This document shows positions 47,330 to 60,301 of a DNA stretch of 64,000 nucleotides, piece after piece (positions within the stretch are counted from its first letter, which is position 1; each line of letters starts with the position of its first letter). The translations under genes and the position numbers were made by a program. This DNA comes from Isoetes taiwanensis (taxonomy: Eukaryota > Streptophyta > Lycopodiopsida > Isoetales > Isoetaceae). The stretch is from positions 432,001-496,000 of the forward strand of contig JAJEKV010000223.1 in assembly GCA_021234155.1 (NCBI GenBank), written 5' to 3'. The notes beneath the pieces are model-generated. The model was not told the DNA's origin. It was given only the letters and a program-made list of their open reading frames with translations, and searched no databases.

Positions 47330-47620
47330 TTCCACAGTAGTCGCAAAATACGATTGCCATATACCATATATGACACCATTTGTGACTCGGGGGCTAAAAA
47401 TGAGACACACAAATTGAATCTTGCTTTTCCACTGCATGGTAGTCATAAAATATGACACCACTAAAATACTAGTGGAAACCATGAAAAAATAAGATACGTC
47501 TTATTTTTAGTTATATTTCAAGCGGGGGAAATCCCTCGGAATAAAATAAGACTCCATTTACAATCCAAACCTATCCCGAACCTAAATAAGACATGTCTTA
47601 TTTTCATAGTGGAAAAGTGA
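47330..47620. mobile_element. MITE-like palindrome-rich segment
   Basis: Ends TTTTTTCCACAGTAG and TTCATAGTGGAAAAG are loosely inverted. The interior holds a perfect 20-bp palindrome AAATAAGACATGTCTTATTT (47584-47603), a near copy at 47488-47507, and repeated AAATATGACACCA/TATATGACACCA. No coding capacity. Superfamily uncertain. Confidence 0.4.
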
Positions 47621-47676
47621 ATTTTTTTAAGACAATAGGTGGCCAAACATCATTTGATAACATATGTGACTTTTAG

Positions 47677-49683
47677 AATAGAATAGAATAGAATAGAATA
47701 GAATAGGTTTTTATCGTCCACGGAGACCAATTGGCCTATGGGACCCAAACAAAAAGAGAGCAGCAAGCATATTACTGACAGGATTAAAAAACCCCCGCCC
47801 CGAAGGGTTTTCAAGGGAAAAACCTTAGCAGTAATAAGCATGCTGGCACACTGTACAATTGCATAGGACAGTTCAAGACCGTCCCGTAGGACACAAACAC
47901 GTCCGTGCATCCATAACCTCCTGGAGGTATGACCCCAACAAACCCACTGATGCCGTAGTCAATAACTGATGCAACGGCTGGCCAGGCACTAGTAGTCGAA
48001 CATACCTCTCTCGGATATGGGCAAAATGGGCAGATCGGAGGGTATGACATTCATCCTCAATCGCGCCACGGTGGCAACATTGGCAAAGCCTTTGCTCTCG
48101 TGCTTCGAGCCCAACGCCATGTTTCAATGCGGAGGCTGATGTGCACCCGTCTTGAATGGAAGCTATAAGTCTGGCGCTTCTTCATGGGCAAATTTGGGTG
48201 TACAAGTATCGGTGCGGGCCTCTTGTGAGCCTAGGATTGACTTCTTTGGCGATAGTGTGCCTTAACGCGGCGTCGTCGAGCCTCGCATCCCGAGCTTGGC
48301 GAAGGAAAGTAGCATCTAGGTACGTTTTAAGTGCCTCGCGATCTTTCTTTGTCCCGACTTGGGACGATCTGTTTTCACTGACGCTTGGGTGGAGAACCAG
48401 CGAGCTTGCTTGTCTTTCCAGAGGATTTGGGCGTTGGGGACCCATCGCCGTGGTCAAAGCAAGATGGGGCAAAAGCGTGTATCAGCCATAGCGACCACCT
48501 TTTGGAAGTAAACGATATGGCGTTCCAATGCAGCCCGTTGAAGGGGTAGAAAGCCTGTCTCACGGAGTAGGATGCAGTGCGGAACTGTGGACTTCACCCC
48601 GGGGCCCGTGCCAAGAAGGCCTTACGCACTGCCGAGGTCATTCCATGTGTTGAGGGAGATGACCGGACCCCACACTTCTGCCCCATACAACAGGACCGGC
48701 TCAACCAAGGCCCGAAACAAATGTGACTGGTGGCCCCAGGCGTACAACTCTGCCTTGTGGCTGTTGTTCTGCATGGCATATAGTGCTTTCCAACCCGCCG
48801 TGACCCGCAACCTGATAGCCGCATCCCAATGGGTGGTAGTTGAGAACTCAATCCCCAAGTACTTGTAGGTTGGAGCCACCTCTACCTCTTGCCCCTGGTA
48901 AGTGAAGGTGGGAAGCCTTGGGTGGACGGACGATGCAACTAGCGACACCCTAGTTTTGGCCAAGTTCACTTTCGCATGCCGGTGAATTGGCAAAAAGTGT
49001 CAAGAGCATCCAGGTGACGCTGCATGTCCTCTGGAGTGTAGGCCATGAGGTTGACATCGTCAGCATATATGAGTTGCCGGATTGTGTGATGCATGAGATG
49101 TGCGCCCGCACCTCCATGCTCAGAGAGCCAATCTTCCAACTGATCAATGTATAGGCCAAAGAGTGTGGGGGAGAGGGGGCAACCCTGACGCACTCCAATG
49201 CTACTGATTACCGGTTGTGCTGCTGATGTGATACGGCCTGAGCATGCCTCGTACAGCCTATATCGCATTACGCAAGTCCGGGGGTCCCGGTACAATCGTC
49301 CTGTCCCGAGCTTTGTTGCGGGTCTTGTGTCGAACGCTTTTGCAAAATCAACGAAACAACAGTACAGGTTCTGCCGGCGATTCCTGCTATCCTCAATCAA
49401 TGTGCGCAGAGTGAAGATATGATCAATGGTGGAATGTCTGGGCCGGAAACCTGCCTGTGTAAGAGCTCGCACCTCCGTTTCCTCTGCCCATATTGTCAGC
49501 CGCTGCTCAAGGATGCCAGCCAACAGTTTTGCAAAGAGAGAGCTGACCATAATAGTACGGTAGTTGGCCGGGCATTGAGGGTCCCCTGCTTTGTAGATGG
49601 GCACTACTCTGCTAGTGGTCCATTGCGTAGGGAAGCCTTCTCGCAATGCTTTATTGAACAATGCCGTGAGGACAGGCACCAGT
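47677..49683 (-). pseudogene. LINE RT and 3' end
   Basis: Minus-strand LINE polymerase. The RT exon-free frame 49679-48966 is intact for about 238 codons: NKALREGFPTQW, QAGFRPRHSTIDH, CCFVDFAKAFDT, GVRQGCPLSPTLFG and catalytic YADD near 49060. A shift follows near 48985 (KVNLAKTRVSL in another frame), then LLYGAEVWGP. The C-terminal zinc-knuckle region CQCCHRGAIEDECH lies near 48090. The 3' UTR ends with TGGTCTCCGTGGACGAT and a (GAATA)n tail at 47677-47706. It is the most complete LINE here. Its 5' half is displaced to 50829-51735 by a TIR element. Confidence 0.9.
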
Positions 49684-50828
49684 AGGGTATTTTTTAAGCG
49701 CCCTATATTTTTATAGGGCCAGAAACAATTGGCTACTGCCCATGTAGGATAAATAACTTGGCGTAGTTTGGCCTGGCGATATTTTGCACCTTCTTGCTAA
49801 GATGGCGTAACTGAACTGGCGCAACCATGAAATTTTTATTCTGCTACATTAACAAATTGGCTAGAAGCAAAATTGTGTTAGTTAAGATAGGAACATGCTT
49901 TGGTAGTGAAAACACGACGGTGGCCACAACCACCTAGGCATCTTCCCCAAATAATACATTCAAATTGATGTGGGTCATAGTCCTTATCATCTGCAGATTC
50001 ATAGCCTTCATCAAGACCCTCAATTTGGTCTATGAAGTGGACGTAGACGATGATATAGTGATGCTCCGCTTTGTTCTTGATGCCGCAGGTCCCAAGAACT
50101 CATTTATTCTCTTTCGCGAAGCTCCTTCCATGTTGCATAAATTTGATGATCGGCATCAATAGCTACTTTTGCACATCTGAATAATTTTGCACAACTGAAT
50201 AGGGTAAAACTAACTTAAATTGATGAACCTAAAGCTTAGATTGTAGATAGGAATGGATCTCCATCTCAACCAACCGTGAATACAAATCAGAAGTGCTCTG
50301 CATCCCATTCTTATTCAGAGACTAGCATCCCATTCATATTCATGTTTATCATATTCACATGAATAATGAAACAATTGCATATGAGAAGAATAGGAAAAAC
50401 ACAGGCTCGACAGGGTAGAATAAATTAAACCTGTATGAAAGGGCAATTTCTGATGCTAGCTTGATCAAATTAAAAAATATCTATAAAACCCTAATCCTAG
50501 AGAACTGGCGATTCTTAGATGGACATGTGGCCGAGATGTAATATGGCCACCCCCTTACCCATTAAAATTTACCTTAGGTTCTAATTGGCTACCTCGATAG
50601 GTTTTTTCCACGCAAAAAAAAATCGAATTGGCCACACCCTACGCCTAGCCGGATTTAGTAAATATCAAATTGGCTACTAAACGAGTAAAATGTACAAATT
50701 CGTGTTTTGAACTGGCCACTACCCTTCGGTCAAGGCATGAACGTATCCTACTCTGGCGTAGCCAACCATTTCTGAAAAAATATGAATGTGTGGCCAACTG
50801 GCCCGCCGGGGCCACTAAAAAATACCCT
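49684..50828. mobile_element. 1145-bp TIR element nested in the LINE
   Basis: Perfect 13-bp ends AGGGTATTTTTTA (49684-49696) and TAAAAAATACCCT (50816-50828), each flanked inside by a GGCCC-type motif. The probable target duplication is AGT/GGT (49681-49683 and 50829-50831). With one copy removed, the LINE frame reads continuously GPPLVP across the junction. The interior has no transposase. A short ORF (49965-50162) with Asp-Asp-Asp-Ile has no known domain. Non-autonomous. A 3-bp duplication fits PIF/Harbinger or CACTA-like elements, but the ends match neither consensus clearly. Confidence 0.8.
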
Positions 50829-51735
50829 GGTGGAGGCCCAGCCCATTTCAGAAGTTCTGCCTGCATGCCATCTAAATCTGCTGCCTTCCCATTAGCTAGA
50901 CGCTGTAGGCCCATGATAACATCCCCTTCTGTGATAACCAGAGCCATGCCTATCTGTGGAGGGATCGGTGCCCCGGCCCCGGCGGGTCGTCTGACAAATT
51001 GCAAATCTTGTACCCATTGCTCAGGTGATGTTCCCCGTGGGTCGTGGGGCTTGCTCAAGACCCTTCTCCGAATGTCCCGGGTGCCGGGTCCAGAGACCAA
51101 ACATCTGGTCGATGCTCGCAAGGTATCCGGCCTTCTTGTTCTTGGAGAAAGGAGCGGTATTGACCGGATGGCCTGTGGGCGGAGATGGGATCGCTGACTT
51201 GCGGAGTGTGCGTTTGAGCTCCCGACACTCATCATCAAACCATTTGTTGGGGAAAGGTGGTAGTGCTCGTGGTTCGCCGTGGCGGCCTCTCCCAAAGCAT
51301 CTTTCGCCAGCTTGCCGGCGGTAGCGAAGTCGATGGATTGCTCTTGAAGTGTGGGGAGTTGCAGCAGTCCCGCCAGATCGTGCTCAAGCAGCTGGGCATA
51401 GGTCCCTGCACGGTCGTAGTCCAGGCGCAGCTGGGGCACCCGGTGTGTTGAAGCAGCAGGTGCACGGGAAGCCTCCCAATGGAGATGCATGAACAGGGGC
51501 CGGTGGTCCGAATCTACTTCCTCGTCCCGAGTGTCTGTCCCGATGGAAAAATGAGTAACCAGGTGCAGATCTCGTTCCTCAACCAGCAGATAATCCACCA
51601 CACTGGAGCCGCCCCCTTGATTCTCCTGTCTACAAGTGTAGCAACTGGAAGACGGCCATTGTGCCAGCCCATTACAAATAACCAGGTCAAAGATACTACC
51701 TAGCAACAACAACTGCCTGCCATAGCGCGAAATAT
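50829..51735 (-). pseudogene. LINE endonuclease and RT start
   Basis: The 5' half of the LINE above. It encodes the C-terminal part of an APE-type endonuclease (GGGSSVVDYLLVEE, then SDHRPLFMHLHWE with the conserved Ser-Asp-His), a linker, and the beginning of RT (LANGKAADLDGMQAELLKW). The frame is open for about 290 codons on this side of the inserted element. The 5' end is truncated at about 51735, so most of the endonuclease is missing. The endonuclease would nick target DNA in an intact element. Confidence 0.85.
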
Positions 51736-51892
51736 GGCTTAGAAATAAGACTACCGTGGAAAAATGGCCTCAATAAGAGTTTGTTAGCTAAACAATCCTA
51801 TTATTATAAATGGAGAATTTCAAGATTATATCTCCTCTTCGTTGTTACTCCAATTTTAGTAGTAGGATTTCTTGATAACAGGAAATCAAGGG

Positions 51893-52080
51893 AAGATCCA
51901 AAATAGAGAATAGAATAGAATGTGTATATATTAATGAGGCCAACAACATGGTTACATATACAAAATGAATAGTCAATATACATGACTCTTATCTACATCC
52001 AAAGACTTTCCTATAACAAGTGCCATGTAAGCATGCCACTTGGCATGCCACCTCAGCTTGTAGCTTGATCTATATCTATC
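51893..52080 (-). mobile_element. Ty1/copia-type LTR fragment
   Basis: Read minus it matches the LTR at 63475-63711: TGCTGAGG/AGCTGAGG, TGGCATGCCAAGTGGCATGC, AGTCATGT, CATGTTGTTGGCCTCATT and TTCTATATTTTGG/TTCTCTATTTTGG. A degenerate primer-site-like TGTTATCAAGA lies just beyond its 3' edge (about 51870). The 5' end is replaced by a (GATA)n run. Confidence 0.65.
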
Positions 52081-54108
52081 TATCTATCTTGTTAATTTGG
52101 GTTTTTCCGGTTTGGAGAAAAACGTTTTTGGAATTTTTTAAAAGTTATTTTTCTAAGGTTTATAAGATTTTGGACGCCGGAATAAATACCGGGCTTTCCA
52201 GAAATCGAAGATTTTTTTTTCGTTGTTATGGCAAAACCTTCCTTCCTCATCCGATTGCAGGTGGATACATGCCACGTTTGATAACCAAGAGGTTTTTCGG
52301 CATGCAGGCTCGAAGAATTATTTTATCTGATGATTTTGATCGCACAGAGGAGTCTTTCTCAAGCTTGGCTATTGGCCGTATCATCTTAGGGGACATTAAT
52401 AGCATAGAAGCAGGATGGCAGGTAAATAATTCTCTTATTTTTCTGATTCTACAGAGGTATAGGAATCGTCCCAACTAAGGGTTCTTTTTGTAAGTCGATG
52501 CTCAAGAAAATTGATTATGCATTTGTTGAGGTGGAGGTAATTGGAATGATGGAGACCTGTTTAACTTATTTTCTAGGCACGCACACCTTTGAGCAAGATA
52601 TGCTTGCTCCAGCTCTCAAATTTCAACTATGTATGTGTTTGTAACAACAGTTGATATAATAGGCAGAGGGTTTTGTCATGATATTAGCCAAAAGGTTTTA
52701 TTGTGACATGTACTAAACTATTACTGTGTTTTTTTCCTATATTGTACTTCGTTTTCTCCAGCACCGGCAGTGAATATACATTCATATTTAGCTGTTCTTT
52801 TGCAAGCGCAATTGTACGACCATCTGTGATTTATACCTTCCTAATTTCTGCCACATCTCTGTTTCAGTAGCTAAGCACTGGCATGCACAGTATGTTCAGT
52901 CTTCTACATCGTATCATGGTTACTTTTCTGCAGTATATCATGGTACTTTCTGTGCTGCCCTTGCTTTTTTGCATTATATCATGTTATTTTCTGTTCTGGG
53001 CTTGCTGGTTACATTTGGAAGATATGATGCTTGAAGTTGCGGATCAGAAGTCCAGGAAACTCACTGTATCTGTTCATTTCTGATATACATCAATATCTTA
53101 TGCCTTTCATACAGTTATGTTTATGTTTGGCCTAGGTTTCTCCAGTGACTTTGCAGGCCATGCTAGCTACAAAAAACATCTTAGGTTCCTAAGCATTTGG
53201 GGCAGGTGAATTTTTAAGCTTTTGATCTTCCATAAATTGAGGAGCAAAAGAGCATGTCTGGTCTGGTAATCTCCTGCTTTCAAAACTATGACTGAAAATA
53301 GACTCTTTAGACCCTTCATTAGCAGAAGGATTTTTAAAAATGCTCTTCAACTGTTTCACAATGAATGCATCCTCACCCACCTACCAAGAGATAACAGAAG
53401 GGAACATTTATGGCCATAAATGTTGATTGGAAACCCATTAACTGCAAGGTTTGTTGTTTTAAGAATTTTCCTTCGGTAGAAGATTGACATTCAATTTTCA
53501 ATTTCAGATATATTGCTGAAACTGTTAGATGATGGCAAATGGATATGGTATATGGGTTGAGTTGTATAAGCATGACAAGTTGTATAAGTCGAACTAGATA
53601 AATTCTATCAGCAAGTAAGAAAATGGTGCATGGGATCTTTATCATTTTGCTTTAAAATGGTGGTATGCTACTCTTTAACGTTCCTATGACAGCCAAGGCC
53701 AACTTTGCTATTGGGTGAAGAAAATGAAAGTGAGATAGCAAAGATCCTTGAAGCGATATATTAGGTGCACGTACAAGGTTATTCATCAGGGTAGATGCGG
53801 TCGATGGACAACGGGCCGGGGGAGCCCTCATTATGCTCTCTGTTGTGGCTGCATACACCAAAAACTGCGGCCAACCAAGTCTGTCTTAAGTTTCTACTTC
53901 ATACGCTTGACAATTTTAGCTTAATCTTGCTCCTGAATATTTGGTGTACAGAGAATGCTAAATTTCTTAAGTATAACGTATCCGAGATTCAAAAATATAC
54001 CAGAGGCAAGATTAGTTAGTGATTTAAATTGTCAGATTGAAGATCGTCTTTTTCCAGGTTAGGTACATCTGGATATGATGAGTTGGAAGTTCAGAAAAAT
54101 ATTGGCTT
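52081..54108. other. Spacer with one possible exon
   Basis: 52269-52421 (plus) is a 51-codon open exon-like stretch (MPRLITKRFFGMQARR start, ending GDINSIEAGWQ) with an upstream CAG acceptor and a GTAAAT donor. I do not recognise it. The rest (52480-54108) has repeated TATATCATGGT words and no other coding signal. Confidence 0.3.
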
Positions 54109-55277
54109 ATGGGGAGGGATTCCTTTTGCAAAATTTCTTGTGTTCATGATGCACTGGAGAATTGTACGCTGGATGAAGAGAAAGATAAGGCCATCGATTT
54201 GAAAGCAACGGGAAACTTTGAACATCAATGTGGTACCAAGGTATGTACGCATCTTTGTATACCTCTCTTACAAGAGTGCACCAATCTGAAGAGTTATAGA
54301 CAAGGAAAGCATATCCACGCCCACATTATCAAAGGAGGAGACATGATAGATATTTTCATCACAAATACATTAATGAATATGTATATCAAATGCGAAAGTA
54401 GTGTGGATGCTCAAAACATCTTTGACCGCATGCCAAGGCAAAATTTGTTTACACGAAATATAATAATTGCAGGATATGGTCGTGATGGAAATATTTTCAA
54501 GGTTCTAAAGCTTTATGCAGAAATGCTGCATCAAGACCTAGAAGCAAATCGAATGACTTTTATAATTCTCTTAGGTGCATGTGCCAGTACACCATCTCTG
54601 CAACATGGTAAGATAGTGCATGCAATTATTCTAAAAGCTGGATGCACATTAGACACATCCGTTTGTAGCACACATGGACATGTATGGTAAGTGTGGGAGC
54701 ATGGCAGATGCCTTTCAGATATTTGAGAATACACCTCAGGGAAATGTGGTCTGCTGAAATATAATTATTTCAAGTGCAGTGCATATGGACAGTGCAATTG
54801 CACTGAAGCTGTTTTGGAAAATGAAAGCCACAGGTATGAAGGCTAGCAAAGTTACGACGATCAGCATAGTTTACGATGATCAAGCTTCTCTCTATATCCT
54901 GTAGTGGTAGAACCAAATCGACTAACTTTTATAATTCTCTTAGGTGCATGTGCCAGTACACCATCTCTGCCACATGGTAAGATAGTGCATGCAATTATTC
55001 TAAAAGTTGGATGCACATTAGACACATCCGTTTGTAGCACACATGAACATGTATGGTAAGTGTGGGAGCATGGCAGACGCCTTTCAGATATTTGAGAATA
55101 CACCTCAGAGAAATGTGGTCCGCTGGAATATAATTATTTCAAGTGCCGTGCATCGGGACAGTGCAATTGCACTGAAGCTGTTTTGGAAAATGAAAGCGAC
55201 AGGTATGAAGGCTAGCAAAGTTACGACGATCAACATAGTTACGATGATCAAGCTTCTCTCTATATCCTGTAGTGGTG
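54109..55277 (+). pseudogene. PPR protein relic (PLS-type) with tandem duplication
   Basis: Plant PPR proteins bind organellar RNA. Visible repeats: GKHIHAHIIKGGD, then ITNTLMNMYIKCESSVDAQN (P/L-type with the usual MNMY-KC), IFDRMPRQNLFTRNIIIAGY, and LGACASTPSLQHGKIVHAII. The frame breaks at VCSTHGHVW. The continuation MDMYGKCGSMADAFQIFE is in the next frame. A 369-bp segment (54540-54909) is duplicated in tandem (54910-55277). Both copies carry the same frameshift. The 5' transit peptide and C-terminal E/DYW domains are missing. Pseudogene. Confidence 0.85.
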
Positions 55278-57530
55278 CTTCAACAAAGATTTCAGGTATT
55301 CCATCCACAACATGTCCCATCGGCTCTTATAGAATCTCCTTGATTCTGTTGGTTCTATTAGTTTGTAGATCATATAACTTCATACATGTCATGTTATCCT
55401 ATTGGTTGTAAATCTGCACTCTGTATATGGCTGCTAGGTAAGCCATGTTATCCTATTGGTTGTAAATCCGCACTCTGTAGGTAAAAGGAGTGTTTGGATG
55501 ATTGGATGCCTCTTTCTCAAAGGAGACAAAGGAGTCTGAGGTAACGAGTTCTATAGCCATATCTATGTCTATGTTATCCTTGGATTAAACCTGAGCAGAC
55601 ATATTGTGGAGCTTATTCATGTTGCATTTTTATTAACTTTTATTCAAAAAACATCTCAACAATTCATCAACATTTTATTTGCTAAGTGATATGCCTTCCA
55701 TGGGTTCATTGCAGACTTGGTTATCTGTGATTTTGGTTTTTACATGTTTCAGTCATTTGGAAGCGACTATTTCTTATGTGTCTGGATGCATGCTAATTCT
55801 ATTCATGTTTTAAGCATTTGCAAGCAACTATTTTATGTGCTTCCTGTATATGATAATTTTAAATTTATACGGAGTCTATAGCTGCATCTTTGTTACATAC
55901 AAGCCATTTGACTATATCGTAGGGCTGCAAGTCTTACATGCATGAATTTGCATTTTTGGAATTATATTAGAGACCAATGTCTTTCTTCGCACAATTATTG
56001 CATTCTGTCTAGATTTTTTATGAATGATTTTCAATAAGAGTATATCCTAAACATCACAACCTTACTATGGCATGCTCTGCAGCTCTTACAAGCAAGATAA
56101 ATATGTGCTAAAGGATGTGTTCCTTTGATTCACATGTCTTGCAAGCAACTGCAGCTTCTCTTGAGGACATAGGGATATGGATTGTAACATAAAGCCTTTT
56201 AATCTAATAGTATGTTGTCATTTAAAGTAAAAGTCAATATGTTTTCATTTAAATTGTCTTGGATACAATGTGCTCAGGAGAGTATTTTGTTAAACTCCTA
56301 TTATTTGGGAATTGAAATGTTTTACCGAAATTATTCGGATTATACAAGAAAATAGTGCTATGTTTGCCAACAAGAAATGCAATAGGATTTTTCCATGCTA
56401 CAATGTTGGAAGGTATATATGAGCATTTTCAAGAATGATTTTCGATAATATGTCCAAGCTTAACCATTTATCTTCTTATTGACAATAACATATAAAACGA
56501 TGCTAAGTAGCATATAAATTTGTGAATCATGTTGTGCAGTCCTCATGATAAAACGCAGATGTGCTTATCAAATTGCTTCTCATACATGAAGGACAATGGT
56601 TGCCATAAAGATGATCATCTATATGCCACAAGACGATAGACACATCCTTATTGCTCATCTTAACTAGAATTTCTAATAGATTTCTAAATGCCATTGGCCT
56701 TGCCATGTTAATCTTAAATTGAATTGCTACAATTTTGCTAGACAATTTTGAAAGCCAAAGGCCATTTGTTTTGCCATGTCCATCTTAGATTGTATTTCTA
56801 CAATTTTTCCACAATTCTCTATAATATTTTTCATCATCGTATCTAATGTATGACACATTGTCAAAGATATGTATGGCAGGAGAGACAATTGGCTTGAGTC
56901 TAAAGGCACTTTTTGGGGCATTTTTATTGCACACTAATCATTACAAAACATGCATAATGCCCCTCACACCCACATCCATACCCACACTCGCATTCACACC
57001 TTCTTCCTCTCTACGATCATGTCAAATTGTTCTAGCCAATAATCAAACCACCATCCTTTCAAATTGTAGTAAAGCTCGGCAACGCCGGGCACCATAACTA
57101 GTGATCATTAATCCTATATTTTGGCACTCAATGGATCGAGAACGATGAACTCTCATCTGGCAAACCTCCCTCTTGATGGAGAGAATTAAAATGCCCTTTA
57201 AATTTTTCTCAATTCGAGACTACCAGATCATATAATACTAATTGAGGATGACTAAAGCATGTAAGTTAGACCACCTCCCCCTTGATCTAAAACATCCGAG
57301 GAATGCTAAGATCTTACATCGGGATCCTCACTATACACCTATAGAATTTAACTCTAGATGCCAAAACACTGCACACAGAGTAATTTAGTAGAAATTCTTC
57401 TCAACAAACATGGGCCTTCGTCGCGACAAAAGTTTCCGAATTTTAAAATCAATCCCTTATGCTTGTCATTAATTTCCACGTCATACCTATATGATGTGTA
57501 ATCAGTTTTTTCTGCATCGTTTGCTTGAGC
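55278..57530. other. Spacer
   Basis: A 54-bp tandem duplication (55390-55485) contains ATGTTATCCTATTGGTTGTA. Two related segments at 56685-56740 and 56752-56815 carry GCCATG and ATTGCTACAATTTT / ATTTCTACAATTTT. No recognised gene. Confidence 0.45.
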
Positions 57531-58127
57531 GACGATCTTTGAGCGTTCTTAGGGCTACCGCAGCTTTTAGACAAATCCGAAGCGCCTTCATCTTAAAAAT
57601 TAAAACGTGTTTCATCGGCGTGTAACCTTGTCTTCATAGCATCATCTTCTTTCGTAGCTTGAAATTTCCTCTTAATTACCTTCATAGCGACTGTAATAGA
57701 CCTCCTAGGCGCTCCCTCAGCATCATTTTGATCTGAAAGATTAGAATATATCTTTATGATCCTTCTGCTAATGTACTTTTGATGTTGGGGCAAATAATTC
57801 TGCTTCACTTGCATCCATGGTTGGGAGCAAACGCAAACATTTGCAAGCCTGCAAACGTTTGCACCGTTTGCAAACGTTTGCATCAAATGTGCAAACGTCT
57901 TGTTTACATCTGCTATTAAGCATATACAAAAAATACTTCATATATTCAGAATTTCAGAAATTTAAAGAGCTCATAAACATGAAAAAGATCCAAAGATTTC
58001 AAAAATATGAGAGACTACAAATATGTGTCAAAGTCTTGGAAGTTTAAAGAGATTACAAACATGTTAAACATCTAGAAATTTCAGAATTTCAGAAATTAAA
58101 AATGTCTAAGCTTAATGCTACTAAATA
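57531..58127. other. 3' flank of hAT relic
   Basis: It contains GCAAACGTTTGCA-type palindromic repeats (57831-57900) and repeated AAATTTCAGAAATT words (57940-58100). No coding feature was recognised. Confidence 0.4.
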
Positions 58128-58769
58128 CTAAAGCTCCACAATAAGGCCAATGTCTTCTTCGACATCGTCAGCAGATTCTGGACAATCATCCTCATCATTG
58201 TCACCATGTTCAGAAGATGTCTCTAGCTCTGAACTTTCTTCCCCATCCCTTTCCTCCTCAACCTTTTCTTCGTGTGTTTCCCTTATTAGTGCTTGTGTTT
58301 CAGCTATCTCTTGAAGCCTCAACTGCACAGCGAGCAATCTCTTTTAATCACTTTCAAATGAGATGGTATCAGGATCAGCTTCAAGTAAATCTCCCCATCT
58401 CCTTCCAATTTGATCCTGCAAACGCAAATTAGTATGAATGTAAACAAGATTCTCAATGTTGGGAGGCAATAACCGGTTCCTCTTCTTGGTATGAATTACG
58501 CCGAACGAGCTCCAGTTTCTTTCACATGGGCTGCTACTTGCTCCTTGGCTCAGTACTCTTAATGCAACCTTCTTTAAATCAGGAAGACTACTATCATAAG
58601 CATCCCACCACGAGACTGCCTTCAACATATTATGCCTTTGTAATGCACCTGAAGAGCTAGTGGACAAGCTACTTAATTCATGCGAAGGATTGCGGAACTT
58701 CTGCAGTTGTTGGGTTAGTCTATCTTCAAGATCATCATCACCATTACAGCACCTAAAAATAAACAAGTT

Positions 58770-59004
58770 AAAATAGAAAACAAATTTGAAATATAAAACA
58801 AATCTGAAATAGAAAACAAAGTGCTTTAAAACATAATCTGAAATAGAAAACAAATCTGAAATAGAGAACAAATCTGAAATATAAAACAAATCTCAAATAG
58901 AAAATAAAGTGCTTTAAAACATAATTTGAAATAGAAAACAAATCTGAAATAGAGAACAAATCTGAAATATAAAACAAATCTGAAATAAAAAATAAATCTC
59001 TTAT
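58770..59004. repeat. 18-bp minisatellite in a hAT intron
   Basis: Units of about 18 bp (plus: GAAATAGAAAACAAATCT and variants), about a dozen, with a higher-order block containing GTGCTTTAAAACATAAT occurring twice. On the minus (sense) strand each unit reads as a pyrimidine run plus CAG. Confidence 0.9.
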
Positions 59005-60301
59005 AAATGAATCAATGTTCTCCATCCTTGCATTATTTCGTCATCATCTAATATATCTTCATATTTTTCATCTCTATATAGTGGATGCAACAAGAGGCTC
59101 ACAGCATGCAATGGCGAATGCAACATGGACCACCTACCACTCCACGCACCCATAATCAGCTTCTCTATAGCATCAATCTTCCACTCTTGAATATTCTTTT
59201 TCATAGATCTTAATGCTTCATTCATTGTGTCCATCAACTCATAAACCAATCCCATTGTAGCACCTTCTCTATCTACAGCCCTGAGCATTTTCAAAATAGG
59301 AGCAACGACATTGGCATTCCTGAAGAATGCATCACTCCTTACAATATCGTATACAATCTGACCTTTAGGAGATTTAGAATGCTTTCATTTCTTCCATTCA
59401 GGACTTATGACCATCGCAGCAAAGCACTTTCAAATCCTTCACTTGAAATTTGACTCAAGACGATAAACATGTAAGCAAATCTTGTCTTTGCAGGCTTTAC
59501 CATTGACTTCTTGCAAAACTTAGCAAATAGAGAAATTCCAAACTCTTTGCGTATAAGGAAAGTAACAATCTTTTCAGCATCTCGAATTACAGGTTGCACC
59601 CAATCTAATTGTCCTATATCTTCAAAAAGCAAATCCAAACAATGACAAGCACACCTTATGAAAAATATTTTTGGATAGTCCCTCTCAATCATTTCTCCTG
59701 CCTTAACAGCATTGGATGCATTGTCCATGATCACCTATGAAATACAATATAATCATTAAAAATCAGAAATCATCAACACGCATAATTGGAAAGACAAAAA
59801 TCAGAATTTATTGGGAAGGTACAAATGCAAAATCAGAAATTTCAGAGAAGAAAAACATGTTCATGCATACCTGAGCAACATTTTCAGGCCCAATCTCTTC
59901 TATTACTTTCTTGATCTCCAAATACAAATAATCACCAGTTTTTTTGATCCCACTAGTGTCCACAGATTTCAAAAATACCGTTCCCATGCAAGAAGATGCC
60001 ATAAAATTTATGATTGGCCTTTTTCTAGTGTCAGACCACCCATCGCTGCATACTGGAACTCCATACTTTGGCCATGCTTTTTGAAGTGGCTTCAATGTTT
60101 CCTACACAATAGCACAAGATAAACATCAAAAATCAGAACGACTACATCAAGCAAACTTATGAAAGAACAAATTAGAACTAATTACCTGAAGTTCTTTATA
60201 CTCCTTCGTTACATGTGATCCTCTCAAGTCATTGTAACTTAGCTGGACATATCCTTCACCTGCCTTTGTGATTTCCTTCAATGCCATCTTGTACCACTTA
60301 A

